From Lactifluus volemus (Eukaryota; Basidiomycota; Agaricomycetes; Russulales; Russulaceae), in NCBI GenBank assembly GCA_022376515.1, contig WTXI01000473.1, positions 1 through 22,801 on the forward strand: 22,801 nucleotides of DNA, in the 5' to 3' direction. A program made the translations under genes and the position numbers. Under the pieces are notes generated by a model, which saw only the letters and a list, made by a program, of their open reading frames with translations, had not been told where the DNA came from and made no database searches. Within the stretch, counting starts at the first letter, position 1. The number at the start of each line of letters is the position of its first letter. Of the stretch, positions 1 through 9,028 are shown one piece after another.

Positions 1-29
1 CCGTTGTTCCCTCCTCCTAACGATCCAGG

Positions 30-474
30 GATTTTGGCCCGAAAGGTTCGATCGTTAGCGTGGAGACTGCTGCTCTCGTATCGCCTCTCCGCACTCACGA
101 ACACAAGTAAAGACGAGCTGCTGGATACTGGGAAAGGTAAAATGTCTGGACCAGGGCCGAGACCAATAGCTGCTGGAGTTGGAGGCCGTGGCGGGTCCTC
201 CAAGTGCGTGCGTGAGGAAGGCATTCTGTCCTCGGATATGGGGCTGTACCGCATGGGTGGACCCGTCGTCAGTTTCGGTACCCAACACCCACTGTGTCAA
301 GTGGTGCCATGCCTAAGTTTAACTCTCTCAACAGAGCTTTGGAGCTACATTCCATGGAAGGAGAGTGTACATTGTTGCACAACGTATACGGACAATTCAT
401 TGAGTACCAGATTGGGTCTATGAAGGGTAAGAGGGTATACAGTTGTAGTAATTATATGTAAAAAAGGTGAAATC
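30..474 (+). repeat. Direct repeat copy A
   Basis: This stretch is repeated in the same orientation at 5725-6241. Both copies begin at ATTTTGGCCCGAAAGGTTCG and share long blocks, for example around 162-190 (AATAGCTGCTGGAGTTGGAG), 266-290 (ACCCGTCGTCAGTTTCGG) and 385-415 (CATTGAGTACCAGATT). They differ by substitutions and by indels up to several tens of bases. I see no convincing protein in either copy; the open frame running through copy A is not kept in copy B. The pair frames the peptidase locus. It may be an old dispersed repeat or the trace of a segmental duplication. Confidence 0.7.
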
Positions 475-629
475 TCAAACAACGGCATCGAGCAAGACAT
501 GCGCATGCACCAACGACGACGAGAACGTAACCGCGAGGCAAGAAACGAGAGAAAGAACAGTTTGGAATGGAGAACAACGCAGACAAGGACGTAGGAAGGG
601 GCATAGTTGGCAGTCGACAAGCGAGAACA

Positions 630-700
630 AGGAGAGGGGGAACATGGAGGTTCTGACATCGAAGTCTTCGATGTCAGAACCTCCATGTTCCCCCTCTCCT
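630..700. repeat. Perfect 71-bp palindrome
   Basis: Two exactly complementary 35-base arms (630-664 and 666-700) are separated by a single T at 665. The arms begin AGGAGAGGGGGAACATGGAG. The match stops at 629/701. The small open frames that cross it on each strand exist only because of the inverted repeat and are not genes. It lies about 95 bp beyond the stop codon of the peptidase gene. It could be a fold-back insertion, a scar of repair, or an assembly fold-back. Confidence 0.9.
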
Positions 701-796
701 GACTCGAAGACGAAGATGCTGGCTTCGAACTTCCTCAGCTACCTGTGAGAATGCATGAGGTGGAAGAGACGAACCTTTGGAATGACCTTCTCTGGT

Positions 797-2114
797 TTAC
801 CAAGAAGTGCGGAAGAAGTCAGCATAGGGAAACTTCGCTTTGATGTTTGCTAGGAGCTTTTCGCCCGGGGTGCAGTAAGTCACGTGGTTGGTAGTGGAAC
901 CACCTTTGTTCTGGGCCGAGTGAAGCTGACCGACAATCAAAGCCTTGCCATTCTTCATGTGCCACACCAAAGCACCCGAGTCTCCCTTCTCTGAGAAGGC
1001 TTCAGCAGTCTCGCAGCCGGAGTTATAGATGCCGATCTCGATAGAAGTGACACCGACATCATTCTCGGTGAAGGAGACAAGACCAGCGTATCGACCGAAG
1101 GTAAGGTCCGTAGTATTGCCGTCTTTCGCGACCATGACGAAGCGCTGGTGCTCGCTGTCGATATTTTCGGGGACTGCGAGTTCGTCCAAAGTCGACCAGC
1201 CTTCGATCCGGAGCTTCCCCTCCTCGGGGAACTTGAAAGTGGTCGGACCACCACCTAACATCATGCTGAGCTGATAAAGAGTGTACTTCGTGCCTAAAAA
1301 AATAAGTTCCGTTGTATGAGGTGAATACGAGACCAAAAACAAGTCGAAACGCACCTAAGCACACGACGTTGCCTTCAAAAGCATCCTTGACCTTAGCGTC
1401 GGCGGCAACGAAGACACCCCAGTCGGAAGTAAAACGACTGCCGCCCTCGTCGACGGTGATGGCTGGAGCGAATTGAGTATACCCGATATTGCGATGGAGA
1501 CTAATATGCGACCAGTTCCTGGTGGCGTTGAGATGGAAGGCTGTGAGGTCGTTGACGGCCTTGGTCTCTCGACCCAGGTACCACTGCTTCACCTTGATCT
1601 CTTCGACGTTATCGTCGGCCGACTCCGACTGCAATGTGGCTATCTCCCGAGTCAAGAGGTCAGCAACCATAGCGTGATTAGCGATTTCGCGAGTAGTCTC
1701 GTCGAGGCCACGATCGAATCGACGATCTCCGCAAATTCGGACATAGCTTTTAGGTGCGCCGCCTCTGTGCTCGTAGTCGACGGTCGGGTTCCTCCGGAGA
1801 ACATGGCAGTTCGTGACGCCAAAGACCTTCGTGCTGGGGTTGCCGTCTTTGTCGAGTTTCTCGTGGAACCAAAGCGTAAGCGTGCCTTGGGCGTCCTCCC
1901 TTTCCATGTCTTCGGCAGCAAGTGAAACGCCGTGAAGAGGGGTGAGGAAGCGGCGAACGTGGTGAGTAGCATCGTACCTGGTAACGGCGGGCAAGAGGGG
2001 GGGACCTGCTAGCCTCTGGAGAACCGACTCTCTCCACTCTATTACGACACCCTCGATTCCTTCGTCCTTCAGGAGGCCAAGAATCTCCAGGGAGACATCG
2101 TGGGCCGTCTCCAT
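797..2114 (-). pseudogene. Trypsin-like serine peptidase, catalytic part (3' exons, gene split by insertion)
   Basis: This is the main part of an agaric-type S1-like peptidase gene whose N-terminus lies at 5149-5559. One intron is clear: 1294-1354 on the minus strand (donor GTGCGT, acceptor TTTTTAG). Splicing joins 2114-1355 to 1293-797 in frame and gives 418 residues when read from the ATG at 2114. The trypsin-fold triad is visible: His104 in TNCHVL, Asp231 in TSDWGVF and Ser359 in KGDSGALVW. No signal peptide is seen, so an intracellular role is likely; the substrate is unknown. The ATG at 2114 is probably not the native start. TAHDVS at its front normally follows straight on from the residues encoded at 5165, and the base before it is a plausible splice acceptor (CTGATGGAG). 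The exons themselves are open. Whether a protein is still made depends on splicing out the 3-kb insert. Confidence 0.8.
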
Positions 2115-2146
2115 CAGCAAAATGTTTTCATACTGGAGCAACTTTT

Positions 2147-2192
2147 GTCACTAGCGTCACTAGGTCACTGGCCCTAGTGACATCTAGTCACC
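2147..2192 (+). repeat. Left terminal inverted repeat of the 3.0-kb element
   Basis: Begins GTCACTAGCG and contains GTCAC/GTGAC and CTAGT blocks that match the reverse complement of 5107-5152. It also has internal dyad symmetry (GTCACTAG ... CTAGTGAC), so it can fold on itself. Confidence 0.65.
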
Positions 2193-2220
2193 CTAGTCAA
2201 TTCTAGTGACCATTCTAGTA

Positions 2221-2821
2221 TCAATATTGATTTTCTAGGCGCTCCAGATACAGGACTAGATCTAGGTACATTCTGAGACCAATCTCGCCCTGCCCTCTCA
2301 TCGCCAACTTTCCCAACCTCGTCACGTGTTGCGGGTGTCCACCTCTGTTGGTGCAACGCCATGCACAGGCTCCTGTGGTGGTGCGATGCTGACTCAGACT
2401 TTGTGTTGGCTTCGAACAGTGCATAAATCCGTGAGCAGAGGAAACAGGAAAGGAAGAGGGGGAGTCACCAAGGTAGCAAAAGCGATCTTGCATGGCGGAG
2501 CAGTGGGGGTGATTCACAAATCTGTTGTACACACTCTGCAAAAAGAACTCTTGGTCAGGAGAACAGTGAGCTGAGACAAGCACGCCCACCTGGACGATGT
2601 ACTCAATTGAAAATGTCGTCTCGAGGCATGTGTTTATCTATCATTTGGTCGTAAAAAAATCAGTAAGAGGCAAAGAGGAAAATATCGAGACAGGAACGCT
2701 TCTCACAGTCAGCATGAATTTCATACAGGGAATCAACGCCGTTGAGGAGATTAGGGAGGCACACCTCTCAAAAATATAATCACTCACAGGGGGAATCGAC
2801 ATCAACCACGGGCCACCAGAT
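2221..2821. other. Stretch without a supported gene
   Basis: This is inside the 3.0-kb element. The first ~55 bp still belong to the CTAG-rich subterminal zone. A minus-strand frame is open from 2589 to 2221, but it lacks an ATG at its front and ends in the repeat zone, so I do not call it. Nothing else is recognised. Confidence 0.4.
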
Positions 2822-3300
2822 CTAATTCGGCTTGTGGCTCAGGACATCCTGGACTTCAGAAATTGTCCTGGCCGTCTCCAACACCTGGGATCCTCCTGGG
2901 AGGATGGCGATACGTTGCTTGGTTGTATTGAGCATCGCTTGCACACTTGGCAAGACGCGGGCGGTGTAAGGTGCGATGAGCGGATCGCTCGTGTTGAACA
3001 TGGCGGCAGCACGCTGTAGCCACCACATTGAAGACTTGAACGATTCGTCGACCGGCGCACTCTCACCAATCGCCCGAGACGAGCGAGGGTGCTAGGGCTG
3101 CTGCCGTTTGGAATGGGTTCGAGTAATTGGATACGAGCTGGAATCTCGATGCACGGAAGGCAGTCCACCCGGCTAGCCTGCGGGGATTATCAGTGAGGTC
3201 ACCGGTGCGCTCGGGGGCCATGCCCATGGCAGAGGAGGGACTTCTGGCGCTTCGAATGTCAGTACCACATTTCCCCCGTCGCTAACATTCATGACAGCAC
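2822..3300 (-). pseudogene. Unknown coding-like remnant inside the 3.0-kb element
   Basis: Protein-like sequence runs along the minus strand but changes frame. From a likely splice acceptor at 3302-3301 (GGCTATTGCAG) a first segment starts MNVSDGGNVVLTFEAPEV. A second frame around 3185-3085 carries GWTAFRASRFQLVSNYSNPF. A third frame from about 3075 to the stop at 2822 carries PVDESFKSSMWWLQRAAAMF and ends VQDVLSHKPN. The middle shift lies near the GGTGAGAG at about 3070. Either single-base indels or unusually short introns separate the parts. I do not recognise the family. Further possible splice acceptors upstream (about 3399 and 3500) suggest the gene once extended to about 3650. Confidence 0.35.
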
Positions 3301-3329
3301 CTGCAATAGCCAGTGTACGTAATGAGTTG

Positions 3330-4284
3330 TATCAGCGGTGCCACCCCGAGTACTCGAGACCAAGTCTCAATGAGGGGTGAGCATAGAGCCTGCATCCGGA
3401 AAAAACATGAGATGACAGCTACACAATATCAGAGTCAGGTAATAAAACGGGCACACCTGCGAAAACCCAAACTAGACACAGGCGATGTTCTCTGTGGAGC
3501 GGCGGAGGAAAAGAAAAGAAAAACTCAAGTTGAAGGCCCGTGCTTGTCGGCTCGGGGATATCCCCATAAGAAGCTGTCAGGGTGCAGGATGGAGTGAGTG
3601 CGTGTGCGTGCGATGGTGTGATATTCAATAACAAAAGGGTGGGGGAATCATCAGACTTCAGGATGCCTGACGTAGACCTTGCGCTGAGCCGAACATGGAA
3701 CCGAAAGGTGAGGAGTGGAGCGCTGTGCCAAAACTGAGATCGAGCGAGGAGACATGGCAGGCAAGCATTGCAGCGGGGGGAAAACCGTCAGTAAAATTTT
3801 ACAAGTCACTCTCCGCTTCAAGTTGAAAATAGGTGCACGTGATACACTATTTGCATCTGTTTTGTTGTGTTTGCTTGTTGTGTGTTGGTTGATTTTTCAC
3901 CACACGGCCTCTTTTCTCGTCTTCACTTCTCTCCCACCTACTCCCACAAGCAAATAAAAGGTGTTGTCCTTTTCTCAAAATTGTTGGTTTTTGTCAATGG
4001 TAATGAACTCAGAGTTTCTGACAGTGATGAAGTGGGCATTCATGGCCATGACACACCCAGCGCTGCCAGGACATCCCCTGTCGAAGTACTGACACAATTG
4101 CATTCGGTAAGTGTCGTACCTGACGTCTTCTTTCGTTACTGCAATGAATATGGCATCGAGGTCAAAAAGAGCGCCAAGCCCGCATTTCCAGTAGAGTATC
4201 TGCTTGTCAATGTGTGTCTAGTCTCTTCCCTCTTCCCTTCTAATTCTCTTTTTTTGTTTTTAATTCTTGTTCTAAAGGTCACTC
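3330..4284. other. Stretch without a firm gene, possible upstream exons
   Basis: This holds intron-like DNA. On the plus strand, a segment ending at 4108 (reading EVLTQLHS) is followed by a strong donor, GTAAGT. T-rich tracts (about 4205-4275) end in CTAAAG just before the coding-like exon at 4285. These could be upstream exons and introns of the 4285-4713 fragment, but I could not join them into one frame. Confidence 0.3.
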
Positions 4285-4713
4285 ATGGCTTTCCACAAAA
4301 TCCTTTGCCTATCTTCCATTTCTCCTGGGATCGAAGATCAAATGATCGAGCAGGTGATGCGCTCACTCAACGAACTCGGTGCGCCGGATACCGTCACGCA
4401 ACATCGCGTCGAACTCGCAAAGTGGCTCAGTGATTGGCACCTGATCGCCTTTCTCGGGACTTGCGGGCTTCTCTCCGAGGTAAGTTTCGTGTCTTGGGGC
4501 CGGCCACCCACCCACCATACTTACTGGGAGGATGCGTTCCCCTCTGGGGATATCTAGGATGACACGAAAGTGTTGGTTCGGATTGCTACTGCGCAGAACC
4601 TCGACGACCCAGCCATACTCGACCCGCTATTGACGACAGACAGCTGGCAGACTGTCGCCACGTGTGCACGTGAAAGTGACCATGTCGTTTTTCTATACAG
4701 GCAGACGCGTTGA
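4285..4713 (+). pseudogene. Two-exon coding-like fragment inside the 3.0-kb element
   Basis: Exon 4285-4479 starts at an ATG and encodes 65 residues, including [20 protein letters not shown]. It ends at a clean GTAAGT donor. A 78-base intron ends ATCTAG at 4557, and the frame resumes at 4558 (DDTKVLVRIATAQNLDDPAI) to a TGA at 4711-4713, giving 116 residues. The junction is in phase, which supports the intron. The family is not recognised. The ATG is preceded by a T-rich tract and CTAAAG, so this may be the 3' end of a longer gene. It lies within the inverted-repeat element and on the strand opposite to the host peptidase gene. Captured host sequence and a cargo gene are both possible. Confidence 0.4.
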
Positions 4714-4979
4714 TATTGCCTGGCAGGATATGCGATATTCCCGAGGTTGGTGTTTTCTCCATTTTTCCTTCTTTTTACTGCCAGCGCTGAGTTGAATGTA
4801 TGCATGATGATAGTACTGTTGCGGGTTGCGTGCCATGGTGTTCTCGTGCTCTTCGCGCAGCTGATGTGGTGCTGTGTGCATGTCATTCTATATACTTTTT
4901 GTTGTTGAAATAGCCTCAAATATAATTTTTGTTTTATCTGGTTTCTTCTGTTTGCGTGAATTAGTACTAAGCTAAGTGT

Positions 4980-5051
4980 GGAACTAGTGCTAGGCATGAA
5001 ACTAGCCCTAGGTGCAAAACTAGAGCCAGATGCAATACTGGCACACCTAGA
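4980..5051 (+). repeat. Degenerate 18-bp tandem repeat
   Basis: Three to four consecutive units of 18 bases occur: GGAACTAGTGCTAGGCAT, GAAACTAGCCCTAGGTGC, AAAACTAGAGCCAGATGC, then a weaker AATACTGGCACACCTAGA. A further diverged unit may precede them (4961-4979). The array is subterminal to the right end of the 3.0-kb element. Many DNA transposons keep transposase-binding repeats at this place; that role here is inferred. Confidence 0.65.
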
Positions 5052-5106
5052 GCCAGTGTTGCGTGTACTGGCCTCGGCAAGTCTGATGGGTCTAGGTGCC
5101 AAACTT

Positions 5107-5152
5107 GGCAACTAGACGTGACTAGGTGACCTAGTCTAGTAACGCCAGTCAC
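5107..5152 (-). repeat. Right terminal inverted repeat of the 3.0-kb element
   Basis: Read on the minus strand it begins GTGACTGGCGTTACTAG and later carries CTAGTCACGTCTAGTTGCC, matching the left terminal repeat with a few substitutions and two compensating 4-base gaps. Confidence 0.65.
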
Positions 5153-5559
5153 AATTTCGTTTTCCTGATGTCGGAAGAAGTAGTACCGGGTTTGACCCCG
5201 ACCCATATGACGACGGGACCCAAACTCCCCTTCCCTCTATCGTCCTCCGGGTGGGTGTAGAATCTAGCAGGATCGACGGACGTCAAGCTGACCTTTCGTG
5301 CCTTGATAATTTGCACGATCTGAAGGCCGAGAGGGATCCAGACATTGTCCATGTTGAGCGGTGTGTCGAAGACTCCATGGATAGATTTGACGGGGAGAGA
5401 GGCGAATCTGCCAGTCGGTTTGTTGAAGGGCGTAGTGCCGTGGTTAGATCGGTAGAGGAGAAGGGGATGGTCGTCGTCACCCGTGATGCCGTTATAGTAG
5501 GCTGCACGTTCGAAGGGGCTAGGACTGAACTCGGAGACAACAGGAGCTTCGCTGGCCAT
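5149..5559 (-). pseudogene. N-terminal exon of the split serine peptidase gene
   Basis: An ATG at 5557-5559 opens a frame reading MASEAPVVSEFSPSPFERAA, continuing through FASLPVKSIHGVFDTPLN to GPVVIWVGVKPGTTSSD at about 5165. This is the usual N-terminal region of the agaric trypsin-like peptidase family. In intact relatives it continues directly into TAHDVS, which here is found 3 kb away at 2108. After SSD the frame reads a few unrelated residues (IRKTKL) and stops at 5149-5151, at the edge of the inverted-repeat element. The base triplet after GAC is ATC rather than a GT donor, so the original splice donor seems lost. The segment is therefore a separated 5' part of a broken gene. Family assignment is from recalled conservation. 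Confidence 0.7.
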
Positions 5560-5724
5560 GGAGAGAGCTAGGCAAGGGAGGGATCTCGGATTTCTGAGTT
5601 ACGAGATTGATCCATTCGAGGAATGGAGGCGGTATTGACCCCTCAAGTCTAAGTATAAGGCCCCTAATTATTTGGGCAAAAGAAGGATCCACACGGGCCG
5701 ATAAGTTAATGTACACGTATAGGT

Positions 5725-6241
5725 GATTTTGGCCCGAAAGGTTCGATCGCTAGCGTAGAGAGGCTACTGCTCTCGTATCGCCTCTGCCTTCCGCCTCGAG
5801 TACTACTGCCAGTGCCACGGCTCTCGCACTCGCAAACACAAGTAAAGACGAGCTGCTGAATAAGCCGTGGGATGTCGAATTCGATTTGCCTTTCTCCGGT
5901 GCGTGGAGCCGCGCAGATATCTAGGCCAGGGCCGAGACCAATAGCTGCTGGAGTTGGAGGCCGTGGAAGTGTGTGTGTGAGGAAGGCATTCTATCCTTGG
6001 ATATGGGGCTAGTACCGCATGCCAGTGGTGGACCCGTCGTCAGTTTCGGTACCCAACACGCACTGTATTACTGCAAGTGGTGCCATGCCTACTAAGTCTA
6101 TCTCCTCAACAGAGCTTGGAGCTACAGTCCATGGAAGGAGGGTGTACGTTGTTACGCAACGTATACGGAAAATTCATTGAGTACCAGATTAGGTCTACGA
6201 AGGGTAAGAGGGCATACAATTGTAGTAAAAAAATGAAATGT
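5725..6241 (+). repeat. Direct repeat copy B
   Basis: Second copy of the repeat at 30-474, same orientation, with several insertions relative to copy A (for example 5790-5820 and 5862-5925). It starts 166 bp upstream of the peptidase start codon. No preserved reading frame is shared with copy A. Confidence 0.7.
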
Positions 6242-6599
6242 CATCATGTCTCTCTCACGCTTTGTGGGATTTGTGAAAGGAGGTAAGGACTCGAGATACG
6301 AGTAGATCCCCATGGCAAGGTTGGCGTTAAATGGGTTCAGCAGTTGTCATAGACTTCGGTGAGCTGCTCAATGAGCTCTGCACGCTTCTCAAGTCACAAG
6401 CTCAAAAAACGAATGGGTGATATTTCATTGGATTCGAAAACTTGGAAGCTATGTAGGACGATCGTGCCTTTTCACTAGTAGCAAACGAGGTTGCTCACAC
6501 CTCGTTAGATATAGCCTTCCACACGACAAGGTAACAATACCCTCAAACTGATCATTTTGCGACAGTAGCGCACCTGAACCGGTTCATTCAAAAGAAAGC
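6242..6599. other. Stretch without a supported gene
   Basis: A possible last minus-strand exon lies at 6337-6390 (KRAELIEQLTEVYDNC then TGA), which could belong with 6600-6801, but the joins are not certain. Nothing else is recognised. Confidence 0.3.
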
Positions 6600-6801
6600 T
6601 CAGGTGATGTGGGAAAAAAAGTACCTATTCCTGAAGGTGACCGCGGCGGTATCGTCAGCTGATTGCAGTAAACACGCCACTTTCATCGCGGCTTCAAGTT
6701 TTTGCGCAGACGGATTGCCGACAAAAACAAAGAAAAGAGGGTGACTGGCCTGCGCGAGGGCTAGCAGAAGACTCCAGCAGTACGTCACAAGATCGCAGGA
6801 C
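6600..6801 (-). pseudogene. Coding-like exon of an unknown gene
   Basis: A minus-strand segment begins after a good splice acceptor (CACTTATCAG, ending at 6802) and reads SCDLVTYCWSLLLALAQASH and then GNPSAQKLEAAMKVACLLQS. A GTACTT at 6624 could be the next donor. The composition is protein-like, but I cannot extend it confidently in either direction and do not recognise the family. It lies between the peptidase locus and the F-box gene. It may be a relic. Confidence 0.3.
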
Positions 6802-7109
6802 CTGATAAGTGGTTGTCATAGCAGTCGTAGAGTGTACATAAATACATCGCAAGGAAATGACACCGCGCCTGAAACGCGAATAGCTCGGGCCAACATGTAC
6901 GAAGAGACAAATTATACGTAGAGACTTTGAGGAAGGGTACGTGATAAGAAAAGCTAGCTGGGCCGCTTTGTTGCGATCTCATCAATGACTAAAATCTGGC
7001 GGTCATGAACTGGAGAGTAGGTACGTATCACGGCGTGAGCGCGATTAAGATATGGGTAGTTGTGTCGAGACGTACTTTAATCCATCAATTAGCTCGATTG
7101 CTGCAGCGC
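6802..7109. other. Stretch without a supported gene
   Basis: Possible upstream intron or exon sequence of the 6600-6801 segment. Otherwise this is spacer downstream of the F-box stop codon. Confidence 0.3.
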
Positions 7110-8685
7110 TCACACCCACTCATCCCGGGGTGTATCAAACATCGAATGATCCACTAAACGCAGGCTGACAGGATGGCCCGCTACTTGTCGTTCATTGAGA
7201 AATTTGGTAAATGCGTCCAGAGCATCGCTTCCTCCAGAATATCCAATCTCACTGACAGAATACCCAATCTGCTCAAGATTCGGAAGGAGCTCCAGTGGTG
7301 GCTCTCCATCGCCCGATGATAAGGAACGGAAGATCTTGCCGACGAGATTGTGGTGCACATGAATGGTCTTCGCGTTGGTGAACGGCCTAAGGAGTTCACG
7401 CCACTGGGTTCGGTCGACACTGTCATTGTTGTGCCATATTAATGATAGAAAGTGTTCTTTGTAGCTGACTGTGACCTGCTCGACAACAGAAAGTAGAGGT
7501 GAAAGTGTACCAAATAATTGAACCGCAGACGCTAGCTGCCCGTCCAGATTTCTGCACATGATCTTCAACATCAAGGGAGTGTCCCACTTCCAAGGGTCCG
7601 CATGTAAGGAAACAGAAAGTGCACCGAAATTTACCTGGACAGCGCTAAATGTGAGGTTCTCGGATGTTTGCATGAACTGAAAGAGGGGTGGAACAGTAAA
7701 GGGGGGCTGATCGAAAAGACAGACACGAAGGGAGCTGAGGGAAGGGGCGCTGATCTGGGCAACAAGGTCCTCCAAATAGGTGCTCACACCCTGGAACACA
7801 AACCAGCGTAGGTTGGGAAGTGTCGTTATATCCGGGGTCTGGTGAAAGGCAGGGTTAAGGATAGGTGATTTAAATTCAATGGACAGCCTCTCCAGCTCGG
7901 TCATAAGCGAAAGCTGGGTAAGTATATAGCTTGGAGGGAAATAGGCGGATGCTGGGATATCGTGAAGCTCGAGAATGACGAGTCCCGCGGTACTCGTTGT
8001 GAGTAAGGGAGATCCAATTGGAAGGGATACCGTCCACAATTTGAGCTGGCGTAGATTGGGGGCTTGAAACGTTACAGGAAGGACCACTTCAATTGAAGAT
8101 CCAATATGCATGCGTTCCAGGATTGGGAATTGATCATCCATAACCGTGACGAACTCCTCCACATTTTGCATCCGAAGGTCGATGTGATGCACGCGATCAC
8201 GGTGCAAAAGTGCAAGAAATATACCCGATTCATCTTCTACTGTTATCTTCCAATTGGCGGCGGTATAATAGATGGTGAGTGGTAGAGGTGGTGAATATGC
8301 GAGCATGTCCGCTACAGGCACACCATTGGTGCAGAACAGATGAAGGTCGAGCCGGGATGGTGATTCCAGTATGATATTTCGCCACTGTCGACAAACTTGG
8401 GCCAGTTTGTACCACCAACGTTGGCGGGACCAGGCAGTGGCTATCTCAGTTTCATCATCATATTCGGCCAGCCGATAAAGATGAAATATGTTGAGAAGCA
8501 CGTTGCCATTGAGGGTACAGATAGGTGAGTCACGGTGTCTTCTATTGCTGGTAGGCTCTATCGATTCCCGAGTTGGTGAGCAGATCAAGGCCACTGGCAC
8601 GGTTTTGAGACCCACCACTCAAAGCAATTGAGCCTGGCCCTCCATTAGAGGGGATGGAGCCAATGGTAGGCAGGTAATCAGACAT
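7110..8685 (-). CDS. F-box domain protein (agaric LRR-like F-box family)
   Basis: The start ATG is at 8683-8685 (MSDYLPTIGSIPSN). A 58-base intron, 8615-8558 (donor GTGGGT, CTCAC branch-like site, acceptor GATAG), brings the leader into frame with the long exon 8557-7110. The product is 505 residues. The F-box lies near residues 35-80: NGNVLLNIFHLYRL, then WWYKLAQVCRQWRNIILESP. It is followed by the family hallmark PVADMLAYSPPLPLTIYY. The remainder is a leucine-rich region typical of these proteins (LPNLRWFVFQGV, LLPNLEQIGY). F-box proteins dock on Skp1 and present substrates to SCF ubiquitin ligases; the target here is unknown. Without the intron the leader frame ends in a stop, so the intron supports the start. 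A close paralogue lies at 10617-12032. I see no disabling change, and the gene is probably functional. Confidence 0.85.
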
Positions 8686-9028
8686 GTGAGAAGGGGTGAG
8701 CGACAACTTGAACGAGGGTCGTCATGGAACCAGTTTGTTCAATGTTCATTTCCGTGACCTCGTGACCATGGCGGTGAAACTTGTGCCTCAGAGTCACCAA
8801 CGTTCATGAGGCCCGTAAGCGCAGATACGGCAGGCCGATACCTCCTCACCATCTACAAACACTCCGAGCACTGCCCATAGATACTCAGTCATGAACGCGG
8901 ACACAAAACGCCAACTAAGTGGGCTCCTACTATGCTCAATGGTGACAAATATCCGATTGGATCTTGCCGCATGCACAGACTCATACGATCCGGCGTTATT
9001 AATAAGCAGAAAATGTATGTTTCGGGTA
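8686..9028. other. Upstream region of the F-box gene with weak coding-like frame
   Basis: The first ~100 bp upstream of the ATG should hold the F-box promoter, but no clear TATA box is seen. On the minus strand a frame at about 9010-8796 reads HFLLINNAGSYE and later FVSAFMTEYLWAVLGVFVDG. It has no supported start or upstream exon. Confidence 0.3.

Larger units (their letters stand above)
2147..5152. mobile_element. 3.0-kb element with imperfect terminal inverted repeats inside the peptidase gene
   Basis: The ends are inverted repeats. The left end reads GTCACTAGCGTCACTAG and the right end, on the opposite strand, reads GTGACTGGCGTTACTAG; similarity continues for about 46 bp with one small gap in each arm. 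Both ends sit exactly where the peptidase coding sequence is interrupted. Outside the element the gene resumes within about 10-40 bases on each side. Subterminal DNA on both sides is unusually rich in CTAG, about ten copies in the first 130 bp. I could not find a clear target-site duplication. No transposase is recognisable inside. Instead there are coding-like fragments on the minus strand (2822-3300) and plus strand (4285-4713), so it may be a non-autonomous, gene-carrying element. The superfamily is not assignable from what I see. Confidence 0.65.

Noticed and set aside
4..423. Plus-strand 139-residue open frame
   Set aside because: It covers direct repeat A and is not preserved in copy B; no recognisable content.
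467..748. Open frames on both strands reading nearly the same peptide (MEVLTSK...)
   Set aside because: They cross the perfect palindrome at 630-700, so each strand encodes the same residues by construction.
2221..2589. Minus-strand 122-residue open frame
   Set aside because: No ATG at its front, and it ends in the repetitive terminal zone of the inverted-repeat element.
30..6241. Repeats A and B as LTRs of a retrotransposon
   Set aside because: They lack TG...CA ends, a PBS or polypurine tract, and the interior has no gag or pol.
8796..9010. LINNAG in a minus-strand frame, resembling the NNAG motif of short-chain dehydrogenases
   Set aside because: No TGxxxGIG upstream, no YxxxK downstream, an in-frame stop just before it, and no supported exon joins. 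A six-residue match is not enough.
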